A stretch of 64,000 nt of DNA from Kineothrix sp. MB12-C1 (GCF_030863805.1 NZ_CP132957.1:3100001-3164000), one strand, 5' to 3'; counted from the stretch's first letter, positions 26,345 to 35,063 are shown. Program-made: numbers and translations. The notes: generated by a model not told the origin, from the letters alone.

Positions 26345-27682
26345 ATGAGCATCTCTGCTGCGATTTCTATTATCCTGTATTACCTGGTATTTTTATTGTA
26401 CTATCGGTGGCTTTTATCAAGTGACCGCAAGCGACTCTGTATGGTTGTCCCGGCCCTGATTCTGATTGTAGGTTCTTACTATGTGGTGCAGCTGCTGGGA
26501 CTTTTGTGGCTGAATCTCCCTGTTTTGATGTTGGCAATGACGGTGGGAATTCGTTTATCCTCCGACTTGTCCTTTCTTCAGGCGTTATATGGTGCGGGAG
26601 TATGCTCGTTAAGCCTGTATTGTTTTCGGGGCGTTACCACAGCCATTGGATCGTGGATTGTGCAGGATACGATACCGGGTTTTGCTCTTGACTCACAGTC
26701 CTACTATACCCTGACTACCTTTTCCGTGATTATTGCCTTAGTATTCTTTCAGATTATGAGAAGAACAATCATCCCGGATCACGACCTTCGTATGTTTATG
26801 GATAATCCTGCATCTCTGAAAAATGTGATTGTGTATGAAATAGCAGCCCTTCCGTCCTTTATCATCCTCAACCAAGGACGCTACTACGGCCCGGACGCAT
26901 TGTGGTTCACAGGCATTACTTTATCCGGGAGTGCTTTTATAATCATTATGCTCATCTATTCTATCTACCACTCGATAAAAGAAACAAGGCTTTTGCAACA
27001 TAAGCTGAATAGTCAGTTCTTGGCAGAACAGTTGGAAATCCAACGGCGTTATTATAATTCGTATCATAAGAGCACCGAGAAATTCCGCAGGCTACGCCAT
27101 GACTATTTTTCTGTCATGCGTACACTCGGAACGTTACTGAAGGCAGGAGAAAAAGAACAAGCATTGTTGGTGGTTCAGGAAGCGTATAGAACGATGGAAG
27201 AAACAAAAACTGTAAAAAGAGAATACTCGGACAGTGCAACCCTCAATGCGGTGCTCCAGGATTTGGCCTTTAAATGTGAAGAGCACGGAATTCGACTTTC
27301 TTGCCAGATGGTGGCTCCCAGGCATACGGAATTGACTCTGCTGGAATCGCTGCGCATTATCACCAATGTTACGGCGAACGCTGTGGAAGCTTGCAAAAAA
27401 GTGCCAAAAGAAGAACGGTTTATTCAAATAACTGCACAAAATGAAAAGGGCTGGGCCATGCTGGACGTGGTGAATGCTTTTGATGGAAACATTCTTTTGG
27501 AAAAGGGCATGCTAAAAAGCACAAAAGAGCAAAAGGAAGAGCATGGGATGGGACTTTCCATTGTAAAAGAGATTGCCGAGAGTAAGGGAGGATTGGTCGT
27601 GTTTGATGTCGATCTGGGGCGAAAGACCTTTGAAGCCAGAGTCTGTGTTCCTCAATGCTTACCACAGAAAGATGGGGAATAG
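26345..27682 (+). CDS. GHKL sensor histidine kinase (AgrC-like)
   Basis: 445 residues. Six to seven membrane segments fill the first about 205 residues, as in peptide-sensing AgrC kinases. A coiled segment leads to a dimerisation helix with His252 in RRLRHDYFSVMRTLG, then a GHKL ATPase domain with N box ITNVTANAVEACK and glycine box HGMGLSIVKEI. The partner of the upstream LytTR regulator. The large membrane sensor suggests a small peptide or hydrophobic ligand. Terminator after the gene. Confidence 0.9.
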   Translation: MSISAAISIILYYLVFLLYYRWLLSSDRKRLCMVVPALILIVGSYYVVQLLGLLWLNLPVLMLAMTVGIRLSSDLSFLQALYGAGVCSLSLYCFRGVTTAIGSWIVQDTIPGFALDSQSYYTLTTFSVIIALVFFQIMRRTIIPDHDLRMFMDNPASLKNVIVYEIAALPSFIILNQGRYYGPDALWFTGITLSGSAFIIIMLIYSIYHSIKETRLLQHKLNSQFLAEQLEIQRRYYNSYHKSTEKFRRLRHDYFSVMRTLGTLLKAGEKEQALLVVQEAYRTMEETKTVKREYSDSATLNAVLQDLAFKCEEHGIRLSCQMVAPRHTELTLLESLRIITNVTANAVEACKKVPKEERFIQITAQNEKGWAMLDVVNAFDGNILLEKGMLKSTKEQKEEHGMGLSIVKEIAESKGGLVVFDVDLGRKTFEARVCVPQCLPQKDGE

Positions 27683-27708
27683 ACCTAACAAATTAAAAGA
27701 ACCCAAGG

Positions 27709-27751
27709 GATATTTCATGGAATCATATAGCTCCGTGAAATATCTTTTTTT
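27709..27751 (+). terminator. Terminator after the sensor kinase
   Basis: GATATTTCATGGA pairs with CTCCGTGAAATATC, then TTTTTTT. Confidence 0.85.
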
Positions 27752-27799
27752 GTCATTTCCGGAACTCAATTGTAGAGAATAGTTGACAAAATAAACTTG

Positions 27800-27829
27800 T
27801 TTACAACAAAATTCGAGCAATTTACAACA
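27800..27829 (+). promoter_or_regulatory. LytTR-type direct-repeat binding site upstream of the chemoreceptor
   Basis: TTTACAACA at 27800-27808 and again at 27821-27829, exact 9-mers separated by 12 bases (21-base period). LytTR regulators bind two 9-bp direct repeats with 12-13 bases between them. A TAATAT -10-like box follows at 27858. The site thus fits activation of the chemoreceptor gene by the LytTR regulator upstream. Confidence 0.6.
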
Positions 27830-27962
27830 GGGGCAAGAATTGGAATATAGTTCCTTTAATATAGGAGTCATGCAATTCAGAGTAATGAATTGCTTCAGGC
27901 GAATGATTCCTTACAAGTAACCATTCAGCAGAAAACGTGTAATTACATGATGGAGGTTATTT

Positions 27963-30065
27963 ATGAAAAACAGAAGCATTAAAACATCCATATTGGTCCC
28001 TGCGTTAGCGGTATTGGCCGCAGGAATCATGATTATGGCAGGCGTAATCGGAACTATTTCCTGGTTCTCCACACAAAACATGACATCCCGGCTGATGGAG
28101 GCCAGAGTAAACGAATACAGCAATAAGTTCGAGGCTATTTCCATGTCCTCTTACGGTACTCTTATATCAGTGGCACCCATTGTTCAAGACCTTGCCAAAA
28201 CCTCGCAAACTCCTCGGGAGGACATTGTAACTGTGCTGGAGAAAGCGCTCAGCGGAAATGATATGCTGACTAGCATTTGGACATGCTGGGAGCCTAATGC
28301 CCTGGATGGGAAGGATGCTAAGTATGCGGGAACAGCGTACCATGATTCTACCGGCAGATTTATCCCGCTCCTGACCGATGACGGAAGGGGAGGTTCCAGT
28401 ATTAGCGCCATGACGGATTATAACAGCTCTGATCCTGATGATAACGATTTTTATCGGGGGGCAATAAACAGCGGGAAAATACATATCTGTGACCCGTATG
28501 AAGAAATTGTCAATGGCAAAACGATGCTGATGACCAGTATTGCCATTCCAATTATGCAGAATGGGCGTGCTGTCGGGGCGGTGGGCGTTGATCTCAACAT
28601 GGAGTATGTCATTGACATGATGAATGCAGGCTCCATTCTCGATGATGGCTATCTTTACACCCTGTCCCCCGGAGGGCTGATATCAACACATCCCGATGCC
28701 GGCCTTGTTTTGCAGCGATACGATACCACATGGATGGGGAATTACAAAGCAGAGATTGAACGAGTGACCCAAAATGGCGGGACCTTTGCCGTTAACGCCT
28801 ATTCCGATATTACCAATACCAATATGACCTTTTTAGGCTCCGGCGTAAAAATCGGCGATACAGACAGCTACTGGATTGTCTGCGGTATTGTGCCGGAAAA
28901 AACGGTGAATGCTACGTCGAACTCCTTGTTCTTCTCTGTGATTGTCATCGGCGTCCTGCTGATCGCGGTAATCGGTGCCACGATTCTCGTCATTGTCCGC
29001 AAGCGCCTGCAAGACCTCCCTATCCTGACCAAGGTGGCAAGCGATATGGCGATTGGTAATATTGCGGTGGCGGATGGGCGGCAGATTGATAGAACAACGG
29101 ATACGTCCAATGAAATTATTCTATTGATCCGTGCTTTTGCGGATATGGCCGATGGCGTGAAACAGCAGGCTGATATTTTGGAACAAATCGCCGGTGGGGA
29201 TTATTCCGTAGCGATCCCAATTCGTTCGGACGCTGATGTGATGAACAAGGCCCTCAACAAAATGATTGAAAATATGAATGAAGCGATGTCGGTCATCAAC
29301 AGCACCGCCGACCAGGTCGCAATGGGTTCTGATCAAGTCTCCAGCGGCGCACAGGCTCTGGCATTAGGTGCCACCGAACAGGCAGCTGCCATAGAGGAGC
29401 TGACTGCTTCCATTAACGAAATCTCCATACAAGCGGAGGAAAACATGCGGAATGTCCAAACTGCGACGGAATATGTGAAACAGGCAGGGGCCGGGGTCTC
29501 CTCTAGCAATGAGCAGATGAGGCTTCTCACCGAGTCAATGAACGACATTGGTTCCGCATCGGATCAGATTGCGGGCATCACCAAGGTCATTGAGGATATT
29601 GTGTTCCAGACCAACATTCTCTCGCTCAATGCAGCCATTGAAGCCGCCCGTGCGGGAACCGCCGGAAAAGGCTTTGCGGTGGTGGCGGATGAGGTTCGCG
29701 ATCTGGCTGGAAAATCGGCCGAAGCCGCAAAACAGATTGCAGAGCTCATTGAAACTGCTATCTGCACGGTTGAAAGAGGTACAGAAATCACCTCGCAGAC
29801 CGCGGAACTTCTGCAATCCGTGGAGATAAGCGCACAATCTGTGACAGAGAGCATTGAAAGGGTGGCACACGCATCTGCGCAGCAGACCAGCGCCATCGGA
29901 CAGATTAATGAAGGACTGAATCAAGTTTCCGCTGTGGTGCAGACCAATGCGGCCACTGCCGAGGAAAACTCCGCCACCAGCGAGGAGATGTCCGCGCAGG
30001 CGGCCATGCTGCGTCAGGAGGTGCAGAGGTTTACACTGAGAGACGAAAGAGGTTTCCCATTATAA
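27963..30065 (+). CDS. Methyl-accepting chemotaxis protein with extracytoplasmic Cache-type sensor
   Basis: 700 residues. Membrane segment (about 10-35), periplasmic-side Cache-like sensor (about 40-310; [36 protein letters not shown]), second membrane segment (about 318-342), HAMP, then the long coiled MCP signalling domain with the hairpin tip [22 protein letters not shown] and [20 protein letters not shown]. Would signal to CheA/CheW, or to another output; no che genes are in the window. Its codon use is more GC-rich than that of the flanking genes. GATGGAGG precedes the ATG. Confidence 0.95.
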   Translation: MKNRSIKTSILVPALAVLAAGIMIMAGVIGTISWFSTQNMTSRLMEARVNEYSNKFEAISMSSYGTLISVAPIVQDLAKTSQTPREDIVTVLEKALSGNDMLTSIWTCWEPNALDGKDAKYAGTAYHDSTGRFIPLLTDDGRGGSSISAMTDYNSSDPDDNDFYRGAINSGKIHICDPYEEIVNGKTMLMTSIAIPIMQNGRAVGAVGVDLNMEYVIDMMNAGSILDDGYLYTLSPGGLISTHPDAGLVLQRYDTTWMGNYKAEIERVTQNGGTFAVNAYSDITNTNMTFLGSGVKIGDTDSYWIVCGIVPEKTVNATSNSLFFSVIVIGVLLIAVIGATILVIVRKRLQDLPILTKVASDMAIGNIAVADGRQIDRTTDTSNEIILLIRAFADMADGVKQQADILEQIAGGDYSVAIPIRSDADVMNKALNKMIENMNEAMSVINSTADQVAMGSDQVSSGAQALALGATEQAAAIEELTASINEISIQAEENMRNVQTATEYVKQAGAGVSSSNEQMRLLTESMNDIGSASDQIAGITKVIEDIVFQTNILSLNAAIEAARAGTAGKGFAVVADEVRDLAGKSAEAAKQIAELIETAICTVERGTEITSQTAELLQSVEISAQSVTESIERVAHASAQQTSAIGQINEGLNQVSAVVQTNAATAEENSATSEEMSAQAAMLRQEVQRFTLRDERGFPL

Positions 30066-30071
30066 AATATA

Positions 30072-30099
30072 AAGAACTGGGCTTAAAAGCCCAGTTCTT
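30072..30099. terminator. Bidirectional terminator between convergent genes
   Basis: AAGAACTGGGCTT and AAGCCCAGTTCTT are perfectly complementary; the hairpin overlaps the last codons of the LUD gene on the minus strand. Confidence 0.8.
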
Positions 30100-30718
30100 C
30101 TGCAATCAGAAATACTTTGATACGTCCTTTAATACCGCTTCTGCGGGTGATGACGATTTGACTGCACATGCAGTCGGGAGACATACAGTCACCACAATGG
30201 CCTGTTGCATTACAAGGTGTCTTCTTATCGAGGCGTTTTGCATTGGCAGGAGCAGCGATATTGCGCGTCCGGTTAATTCCCTCATGTATATCGGTAACGA
30301 GTTTGTTCATCCCGGCAATAACGATTACATTTTCAGGACCATGAATTAAGAAGGCTACTCGATTTCCTCTTCCATCGATGTTAACTAATTCTCCTTGAAG
30401 AGTGATGGCATTGGTACTCATTAAATAATAATCAGCAAGTACAGTTTGTGCATATATTTTACGTTTTTCTTCCCCTGAAGATACGCTGTCTCTGTCGATG
30501 AGAGTGTAGTTTCCATTTCTGATTTCATCCATAAGCCCTGTTTCTATTACCGTTTCACTGCCGCCCCAGGAAATACTGCTATTGTCCGGTATAGAAGAAA
30601 TAATTGCATCAACGCAGGATGCGGAGTCCTCGAAGAAATAGCCTTCCATTCCTCTGATTTCCAGATTCTTAATAATTCCTTGCGCTGCCGAAGCGAACGC
30701 AGCTTGTTTATGAGTCAT
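30083..30718 (-). CDS. LUD-domain (LutC-like) protein with Cys-rich tail
   Basis: 211 residues. LUD (DUF162) fold: SSISWGGSETVIETG (substrate loop), YYLMSTNAITLQGELVNIDGRG, VIVIAGMNKLVTDIHEGI. The C-terminus has a cluster CNATGHCGDCMSPDCMC with five Cys, probably binding a metal or iron-sulfur cluster. Relatives are called lactate-utilisation proteins, but this single-gene form without LutA/LutB partners has no proven role. It is encoded 5 bases after the ASKHA-like gene, so the two are co-transcribed. Confidence 0.85.
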   Translation of the reverse strand: MTHKQAAFASAAQGIIKNLEIRGMEGYFFEDSASCVDAIISSIPDNSSISWGGSETVIETGLMDEIRNGNYTLIDRDSVSSGEEKRKIYAQTVLADYYLMSTNAITLQGELVNIDGRGNRVAFLIHGPENVIVIAGMNKLVTDIHEGINRTRNIAAPANAKRLDKKTPCNATGHCGDCMSPDCMCSQIVITRRSGIKGRIKVFLIAEELGF

Positions 30719-30723
30719 ATGTA

Positions 30724-31833
30724 CTACCTCCTATTTGTTGCATTAATATAACAATTTGATTGCTTTGAAGGGAAACCGACGCCGAAGGCAGTGCCAAGAG
30801 AAAGACAAACTGCTTTTTCATAGCTGGAATAACCAGCAGCCATAGCGGTACCGTCGTGTATTAAAGTGAAGCGATAATCTTTTCTGAGAGTTTCCTTTAG
30901 ATAATTAGCAAGATAATCCGCGTAGTTGGGAGCGATTAGACGCAGCTTGCCATAGCCGCCCCGGTTGGCAATAACACCGTCCTTGACATAATTAGCGATA
31001 CTTAAGATAATGTGCGGATGAATGGTAAGCCCCTTGCTTTCTACCTCTCTTATCGTTTTTGAAATCGTCGCAAGAAAATGATCATTGAGTAAAAACGCTT
31101 CGTTTTTTTCGACAAGAGGGTCTTCGATGTCCCACTGCACATGCTGCGATAATGTTTTTTCCAGGATGATGATATCCTTAATATGTCCCTGTTCCATCGT
31201 AACATAGCTTCGTTTGATAAAACTTTGGCCATAATCGAAAATTATGTTCACCTGAACAGCAAGATCACTTTTCAGATAGGCGGCACATCCGCGGAGTCCG
31301 GCGTAAGTGGATGATTTTCCCAGCGAAATATCATATGGCTTTTTGCCGGAAAGGAAGAATACCTCTTCCATATAAGTTTTTAGCTTTTCTCCCAGTGGGG
31401 GGCTGGCAAGACCGCCGACTAAAATAATCTGTTCCAGATAATTCCAATAGGACCAATGGGAGTCGTTCCAGTCCGCACGGGCGGCACGATTTTCCGCAGA
31501 GCCTTCTTTTAGACAGAGTAAGATGACTGCCAGCCGTTCACCGAACAGCTTAAGGATTCGATGAGCTTCTCCGGAAACCCCGGCACATTTATCTTCAAGG
31601 CAGGTTTCCAGATATAATGGTAATGATTTTTCCTGTAAGGAATCAATATTTATTTGTAATTTACCGGCAGAATCCTTGATTTCTTTTATCAATAGGTCAG
31701 TAGAAAAGATATCTTGCGCGGTTTTACCGGTAAGATTTTGGGCAACGGAACAAATCGGCATTTTAGCGATGAATAGCTTATTGATGGAGGCATTCAAGGT
31801 AAGGACGCCTTCTGTTAAAAAAGGATTATGAAT
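30724..31833 (-). CDS. ASKHA/ROK-like protein, apparently circularly permuted; possible ATT start
   Basis: 369 residues if it starts at ATT 31833, or 357 from TTG 31797 (numbering used here). The first half looks like the C-terminal part of a ROK/ASKHA kinase: YLEQIILVGGLASPPLG (121-136) and PYDISLGKSSTYAGLRGCAAY (ends 174). The second half looks like its N-terminal part: phosphate-1 loop NIIFDYGQSFIKRS (184-197), then FTLIHDGTAMAAGY (310-323) and AVCLSLGTAFGVGF (329-342), like NDANAAALGE and LTLGTGIGGG of ROK kinases. The order is thus swapped. A strong AAAGGAGG stands 8-9 bases before ATT, and in-frame residues HNPFLTEGVLTL follow; GAAGG before TTG is weaker. Kinase activity is not proven. 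First gene of a two-gene operon with the LUD protein. Confidence 0.68.
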   Translation of the reverse strand: MHNPFLTEGVLTLNASINKLFIAKMPICSVAQNLTGKTAQDIFSTDLLIKEIKDSAGKLQINIDSLQEKSLPLYLETCLEDKCAGVSGEAHRILKLFGERLAVILLCLKEGSAENRAARADWNDSHWSYWNYLEQIILVGGLASPPLGEKLKTYMEEVFFLSGKKPYDISLGKSSTYAGLRGCAAYLKSDLAVQVNIIFDYGQSFIKRSYVTMEQGHIKDIIILEKTLSQHVQWDIEDPLVEKNEAFLLNDHFLATISKTIREVESKGLTIHPHIILSIANYVKDGVIANRGGYGKLRLIAPNYADYLANYLKETLRKDYRFTLIHDGTAMAAGYSSYEKAVCLSLGTAFGVGFPSKQSNCYINATNRR

Positions 31834-31869
31834 GGTATTTTCCTCCTTTTGAATTATTATTATAATTAT

Positions 31870-31897
31870 ATTATACTAGAATTTAGAGAGGTTGCAA
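31870..31897 (-). promoter_or_regulatory. Promoter of the ASKHA-LUD operon
   Basis: On the minus strand TTGCAA (31897-31892), 16-base spacer, TATAAT (31875-31870), about 37 bases before the proposed start. Confidence 0.65.
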
Positions 31898-31931
31898 GAG
31901 GTGTGGATAGTTTGTGGAATAAGGAGAAAAT

Positions 31932-32000
31932 GGACAAAGATGTGAGAAATGATTGTGAAAAAATGGACAAAGTGAGATAGTATAATAAAAACGGACAAAG
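31932..32000 (+). repeat. Three GGACAAAG direct repeats
   Basis: GGACAAAG occurs at 31932-31939, 31965-31972 and 31993-32000, each preceded by AAAA(T/C). They lie between two divergent promoters in an AT-rich stretch and may be protein-binding sites. No known consensus recognised. Confidence 0.4.
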
Positions 32001-32094
32001 AGATTGTGAATTTAGACATTTATTAACTAAATTGTAATAATTTGGTGTAAAAATTCAAATAATGAAAAAATATAATATATTTTGAAATAATGTG

Positions 32095-32123
32095 TTGACA
32101 AATAAGAGGTTGTATCTTATAAT
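32095..32123 (+). promoter_or_regulatory. Consensus sigma-A promoter of an ORF-free unit
   Basis: TTGACA (32095-32100), exactly 17 bases, TATAAT (32118-32123): a perfect consensus promoter. No coding gene starts for the next about 490 bases. Confidence 0.8.
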
Positions 32124-32129
32124 GTAGTC

Positions 32130-32515
32130 ATAACAAAAGAAATTCATATAGATAAAATACAAAAGAAAGCGAGGTATAGACCACCGAAAACGTTAATTTG
32201 AGAAGTACAAAAGAATGAAGAAACAAAAGAAAAAGTAGTCGAGTACATAAGAAAAGGTAACGCAGGACAAAAGATGAAGTTGTTGGATGCAGTTATCCGA
32301 TAAAAATTTATCGACCGTTACAGTACGGTAGTACAAAAGAGAAATGGAAAGAGTACAAAAGATAACAAAATAAAGAATTAAGAAAATAGTAAGAAAAAAT
32401 AAGCAGTAAAAAAGAAATAAACGGTAAGAAAAGGAAATAAGAAAGAAGAGGTATAGACCATTGGATAGCATAGTTTAGAAGAGGGTATTGATTGTAAAAG
32501 TCAATATCCTCTTCT
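32130..32515 (+). ncRNA. Candidate A/G-rich non-coding RNA
   Basis: About 385 bases between a perfect promoter and a 15-bp hairpin (32477-32515, AGAAGAGGGTATTGA / TCAATATCCTCTTCT). No ORF on the plus strand; the strand is strongly purine-rich. Internal structure: CGATAAA-AA-TTTATCG, ACCGT-TACAGT-ACGGT, a 13-base repeat GAGGTATAGACCA at 32171-32183 and 32448-32460, and ACAAAAGA-like words repeated at least six times (three as GTACAAAAGA). The terminal hairpin lacks a good T-run, so it could run on into the GH3 gene as a leader. Not recognised as a known RNA family. Confidence 0.5.
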
Positions 32516-32613
32516 ACGTTATGTTTTGATTTCTATAGGGAAAACAAAAAATCTGTGGAAAAATGTGAATAAATGGGTTATGATAGCTATAAATATATAG
32601 GTTGGAGTGAACT

Positions 32614-33987
32614 ATGGAAGATAATAGAGATTTTAATGAACGGCGTGAATATAGAAGAAAACGTAGAGTCCGCAATCAGGCGATAGCTTATATTTGTGTT
32701 ATTATATTTTTGGGAGCAGCTATTACAGGAGCGACGATTGGTATTACGACTCTTATGAAAAATATATCCGAGAAGAAGCAGGCGGAAGAATTAGCGGCAC
32801 AGCTTGAGGAGATTTCTAATCAGGAGGAAGTGGTGGTGGAACCGCCGGTGACCGTGGAACAAGAGCCTGTGGAAGAAGTGGACTGGCTGGAAGAAATGGT
32901 GGAGACTTGCATTGCGGAGATGCCTCTGGAGGATAAGGTAGCCGGCCTGTTCATGATTACGCCGGAAGCGCTTACCGGAGTGGATAAGGCGATTAAGGCA
33001 GGTGACGGTACGAAGGATGCTTTGAATGAATATGCCATAGGCGGACTTGTGTATTTTAGCCAGAATATTCAGAGTAAGGAGCAACTGACGGAGATGCTTT
33101 CCAATACGGCAAGTATGAGCAAATATCCTTTATTCCTCGCAGTAGATGAGGAGGGAGGCTCGGTAAGAAGAGTTGGCAGCAGTTCCATAGAAGTGGATGA
33201 AATAGGAGATATGGCAGATATCGGAGCTTCGGGCGATACAACATCAGCTTATAATACAGGTATGGCACTCGCTTCTTATCTTTATGAATTGGGATTCAAT
33301 GTAAACTTCGCACCTGTGGCGGATGTGGTAACGGATGCAGAACATTCGGCGATTGGGAAACGGTCGTTTGGCGGCGATCCGGCAACAGTAGGAGATATGG
33401 TATCTTCAGTTGTAAGCGGTCTGCAGGATACGGGAGTCAGTGCTACCTTGAAACATTTCCCGGGAATAGGAGCGGCAACGGACGACACCCATGAAGGAAT
33501 GTCTGTTATTGAGAAGAGTCTGGATGAACTGAAAGAGACAGATTTCCTTCCTTTTCGGGCCGGCATCGAGGCGGGAACACATTTTATTATGGTAGGTCAT
33601 GTATCCCTGCCGAATGTAATAGGCGATAATACTCCGGCTTCTCTGTCCGATAAAGTAATAACGGAAGCACTGCGCGGAGAACTTGGTTATAATGGGATAG
33701 TAATAACGGATGCGATGAATATGTCCGCAGTTAAAGAATATTATGCCGCGGATGAGGCGGCAATTATGGCGATAAAAGCCGGAGCGGATATGATACTTAT
33801 GCCGGAAGACTTCCCGCTGGCATACGAAGGTGTGTTGAATGCAGTAAAGGAAGGCGTTATTGCACAGGAACGAATCGATGAATCCCTTAAGAGAATTTAC
33901 AGGGTAAAATATAGGGATAGAGTGGAACAGACGACAGAGATGTCGGAGGAAGCAGAAGATACATCGGAAACAGCGGAAGAACCGTAA
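32614..33987 (+). CDS. Glycoside hydrolase family 3 (beta-N-acetylhexosaminidase type), membrane-anchored
   Basis: 457 residues. A basic N-terminus and a membrane segment (about 25-47) place the enzyme outside the cell, followed by a Glu-rich linker (to about 90) and a GH3 barrel domain. NagZ-type features are present: AVDEEGGSVRR, LKHFPGIGAATDDTHEG (catalytic His loop) and nucleophile Asp in IVITDAMNMSAV. Probably releases GlcNAc from peptidoglycan fragments or other glycans. Acidic C-terminal tail. The transcript of the preceding ORF-free unit may extend into it. Confidence 0.9.
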   Translation: MEDNRDFNERREYRRKRRVRNQAIAYICVIIFLGAAITGATIGITTLMKNISEKKQAEELAAQLEEISNQEEVVVEPPVTVEQEPVEEVDWLEEMVETCIAEMPLEDKVAGLFMITPEALTGVDKAIKAGDGTKDALNEYAIGGLVYFSQNIQSKEQLTEMLSNTASMSKYPLFLAVDEEGGSVRRVGSSSIEVDEIGDMADIGASGDTTSAYNTGMALASYLYELGFNVNFAPVADVVTDAEHSAIGKRSFGGDPATVGDMVSSVVSGLQDTGVSATLKHFPGIGAATDDTHEGMSVIEKSLDELKETDFLPFRAGIEAGTHFIMVGHVSLPNVIGDNTPASLSDKVITEALRGELGYNGIVITDAMNMSAVKEYYAADEAAIMAIKAGADMILMPEDFPLAYEGVLNAVKEGVIAQERIDESLKRIYRVKYRDRVEQTTEMSEEAEDTSETAEEP

Positions 33988-34013
33988 TGCTAAATATTGA
34001 ATAGGTTGAAGAA

Positions 34014-34175
34014 ATGATTACATTATCGATATTTCTAATTGTAACATTACCGTTAGGCTTCATTGGAATTATACAACAGTTCTTAGGAACAATGTTCGAA
34101 AAGAGTATTATGAGTGTGGTCACAATTATTGGATTTTGTTCCGATACAAGAATTGCCTTTGAAAAAAGATGGTAA
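34014..34175 (+). CDS. Possible small hydrophobic protein
   Basis: 53-codon frame directly after the GH3 gene, starting ATG 34014 with a weak AGGTTG site. The first half is hydrophobic (ITLSIFLIVTLPLGFIGII), as in a one-pass membrane peptide. Not recognised. May be real or chance. Confidence 0.3.
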   Translation: MITLSIFLIVTLPLGFIGIIQQFLGTMFEKSIMSVVTIIGFCSDTRIAFEKRW

Positions 34176-34208
34176 AATATTTACGGTATATAGATTTAGA
34201 GCGGAGAC

Positions 34209-34242
34209 AAAAAACTACTAACTATTGAGTTAGTAGTTTTTT
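34209..34242. terminator. Bidirectional terminator between GH3 and cupin genes
   Basis: AAAAAACTACTAACT and AGTTAGTAGTTTTTT, fully complementary with T-runs both ways. Confidence 0.88.
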
Positions 34243-34269
34243 ATTTTGAGAATCCTTAAGACGCTCATG

Positions 34270-34737
34270 CTATTCTGGAAACCGAGCATTATGCCCCTCA
34301 TAATATTCAAACCATTCTTGTGATGTTCTAAAAACAGTATTATAAGTATGCATAGCGGGTGTAAAGATGCTGAACATTTTTAAATCAATGCCACCAATAT
34401 TCACGACATTGTGCCATACACCAGCCGGAATGATTATAGAATAACCTTCGAATACATGATGCTGGATGTTAATGCAGTCATAGCAAGAACCCATGAAAAT
34501 AAATGCTTCTCCCTGTTCGATATAAAAAAACTGGTCCGAATTATAGTGGACATCCAAACCGGTTTCTGTATTGACGGGTACAGACATAAGAGCAAATTGC
34601 ATATTCTTACTGGTCCACCTGGTCGTATAGAAAAGAGTGTTGTCAATGGTTTCCTGCCTTAAGTCGGTAATATAAGCAACGGAGCCTTGGCTTGACTCGT
34701 TTTGATTATTGGGCGATCTGCTAGTGTTGATATCCAT
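34270..34737 (-). CDS. Cupin-domain protein
   Basis: 155 residues. A single small cupin: VHYNSDQFFYIEQGEAFIFMG (cupin motif 1; one metal His, with Asp/Gln in place of further His) and IIPAGVWHNVVNIGG (motif 2). Relatives are phosphomannose-isomerase-like or sugar-binding cupins of unknown role. N-terminal about 20 residues are polar and probably disordered. Stands alone between a terminator and a tRNA gene. The 250 bases between it and the tRNA terminator show no clear feature. Confidence 0.78.
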   Translation of the reverse strand: MDINTSRSPNNQNESSQGSVAYITDLRQETIDNTLFYTTRWTSKNMQFALMSVPVNTETGLDVHYNSDQFFYIEQGEAFIFMGSCYDCINIQHHVFEGYSIIIPAGVWHNVVNIGGIDLKMFSIFTPAMHTYNTVFRTSQEWFEYYEGHNARFPE

Positions 34738-34959
34738 ATTGATAACTCCCCTTGAAACTTTTACAGTATTATATGGAACTTAATAAGAAAATGATTATAT
34801 CTCTTAAATCTAAAAGGCTGCACTTTGGAGGACATTCCAAGCGCCGCCGTTACCACTATTAGTAAAACGAGTATGACCGTTAGATTCTGTTCAATGATTA
34901 ATAACAACTTTACGAGTGCGTCTTTTATTTTGTAAATGCAACACGATATGCAACACAAA

Positions 34960-34990
34960 AAAGAGCCTAGTATTTACTAGACTCTTAGAG
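34960..34990 (-). terminator. tRNA-Gly terminator
   Basis: Minus strand: AAGAGTCTAGT AAAT ACTAGGCTCTT followed by TTTT. Confidence 0.8.
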
Positions 34991-35063
34991 AGCGCGAGAC
35001 GGGACTCGAACCCGCGACCCCGACCTTGGCAAGGTCGTGCTCCACCAACTGAGCCACTCGCGC
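34991..35063 (-). tRNA. tRNA-Gly (anticodon GCC)
   Basis: Minus strand begins GCGCGAGTGGCTCAGTTGG; acceptor GCGCGAG pairs with CTCGCGC, anticodon stem CGACC/GGTCG encloses TTGCCAA, so the anticodon is GCC. T arm GCGGGTTCGAGTCCCGT is complete. The 3' CCA is not encoded. The discriminator base is T. Confidence 0.96.

Noticed and set aside
31902-32580. DnaA-box-like words (TGTGGATAG, TGTGGAATA, TGTGAATAA) in an AT-rich region, as for a replication origin
   Set aside because: All have at least one mismatch, they are not clustered in the usual way, and no dnaA, dnaN or similar gene is near.
34761-34958. 65-codon minus-strand ORF with a hydrophobic middle between the tRNA and cupin genes
   Set aside because: No ribosome site, poly-Cys start and no family; may be chance or a relic next to the tRNA. 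No integrase or att-like duplication of the tRNA end was seen.
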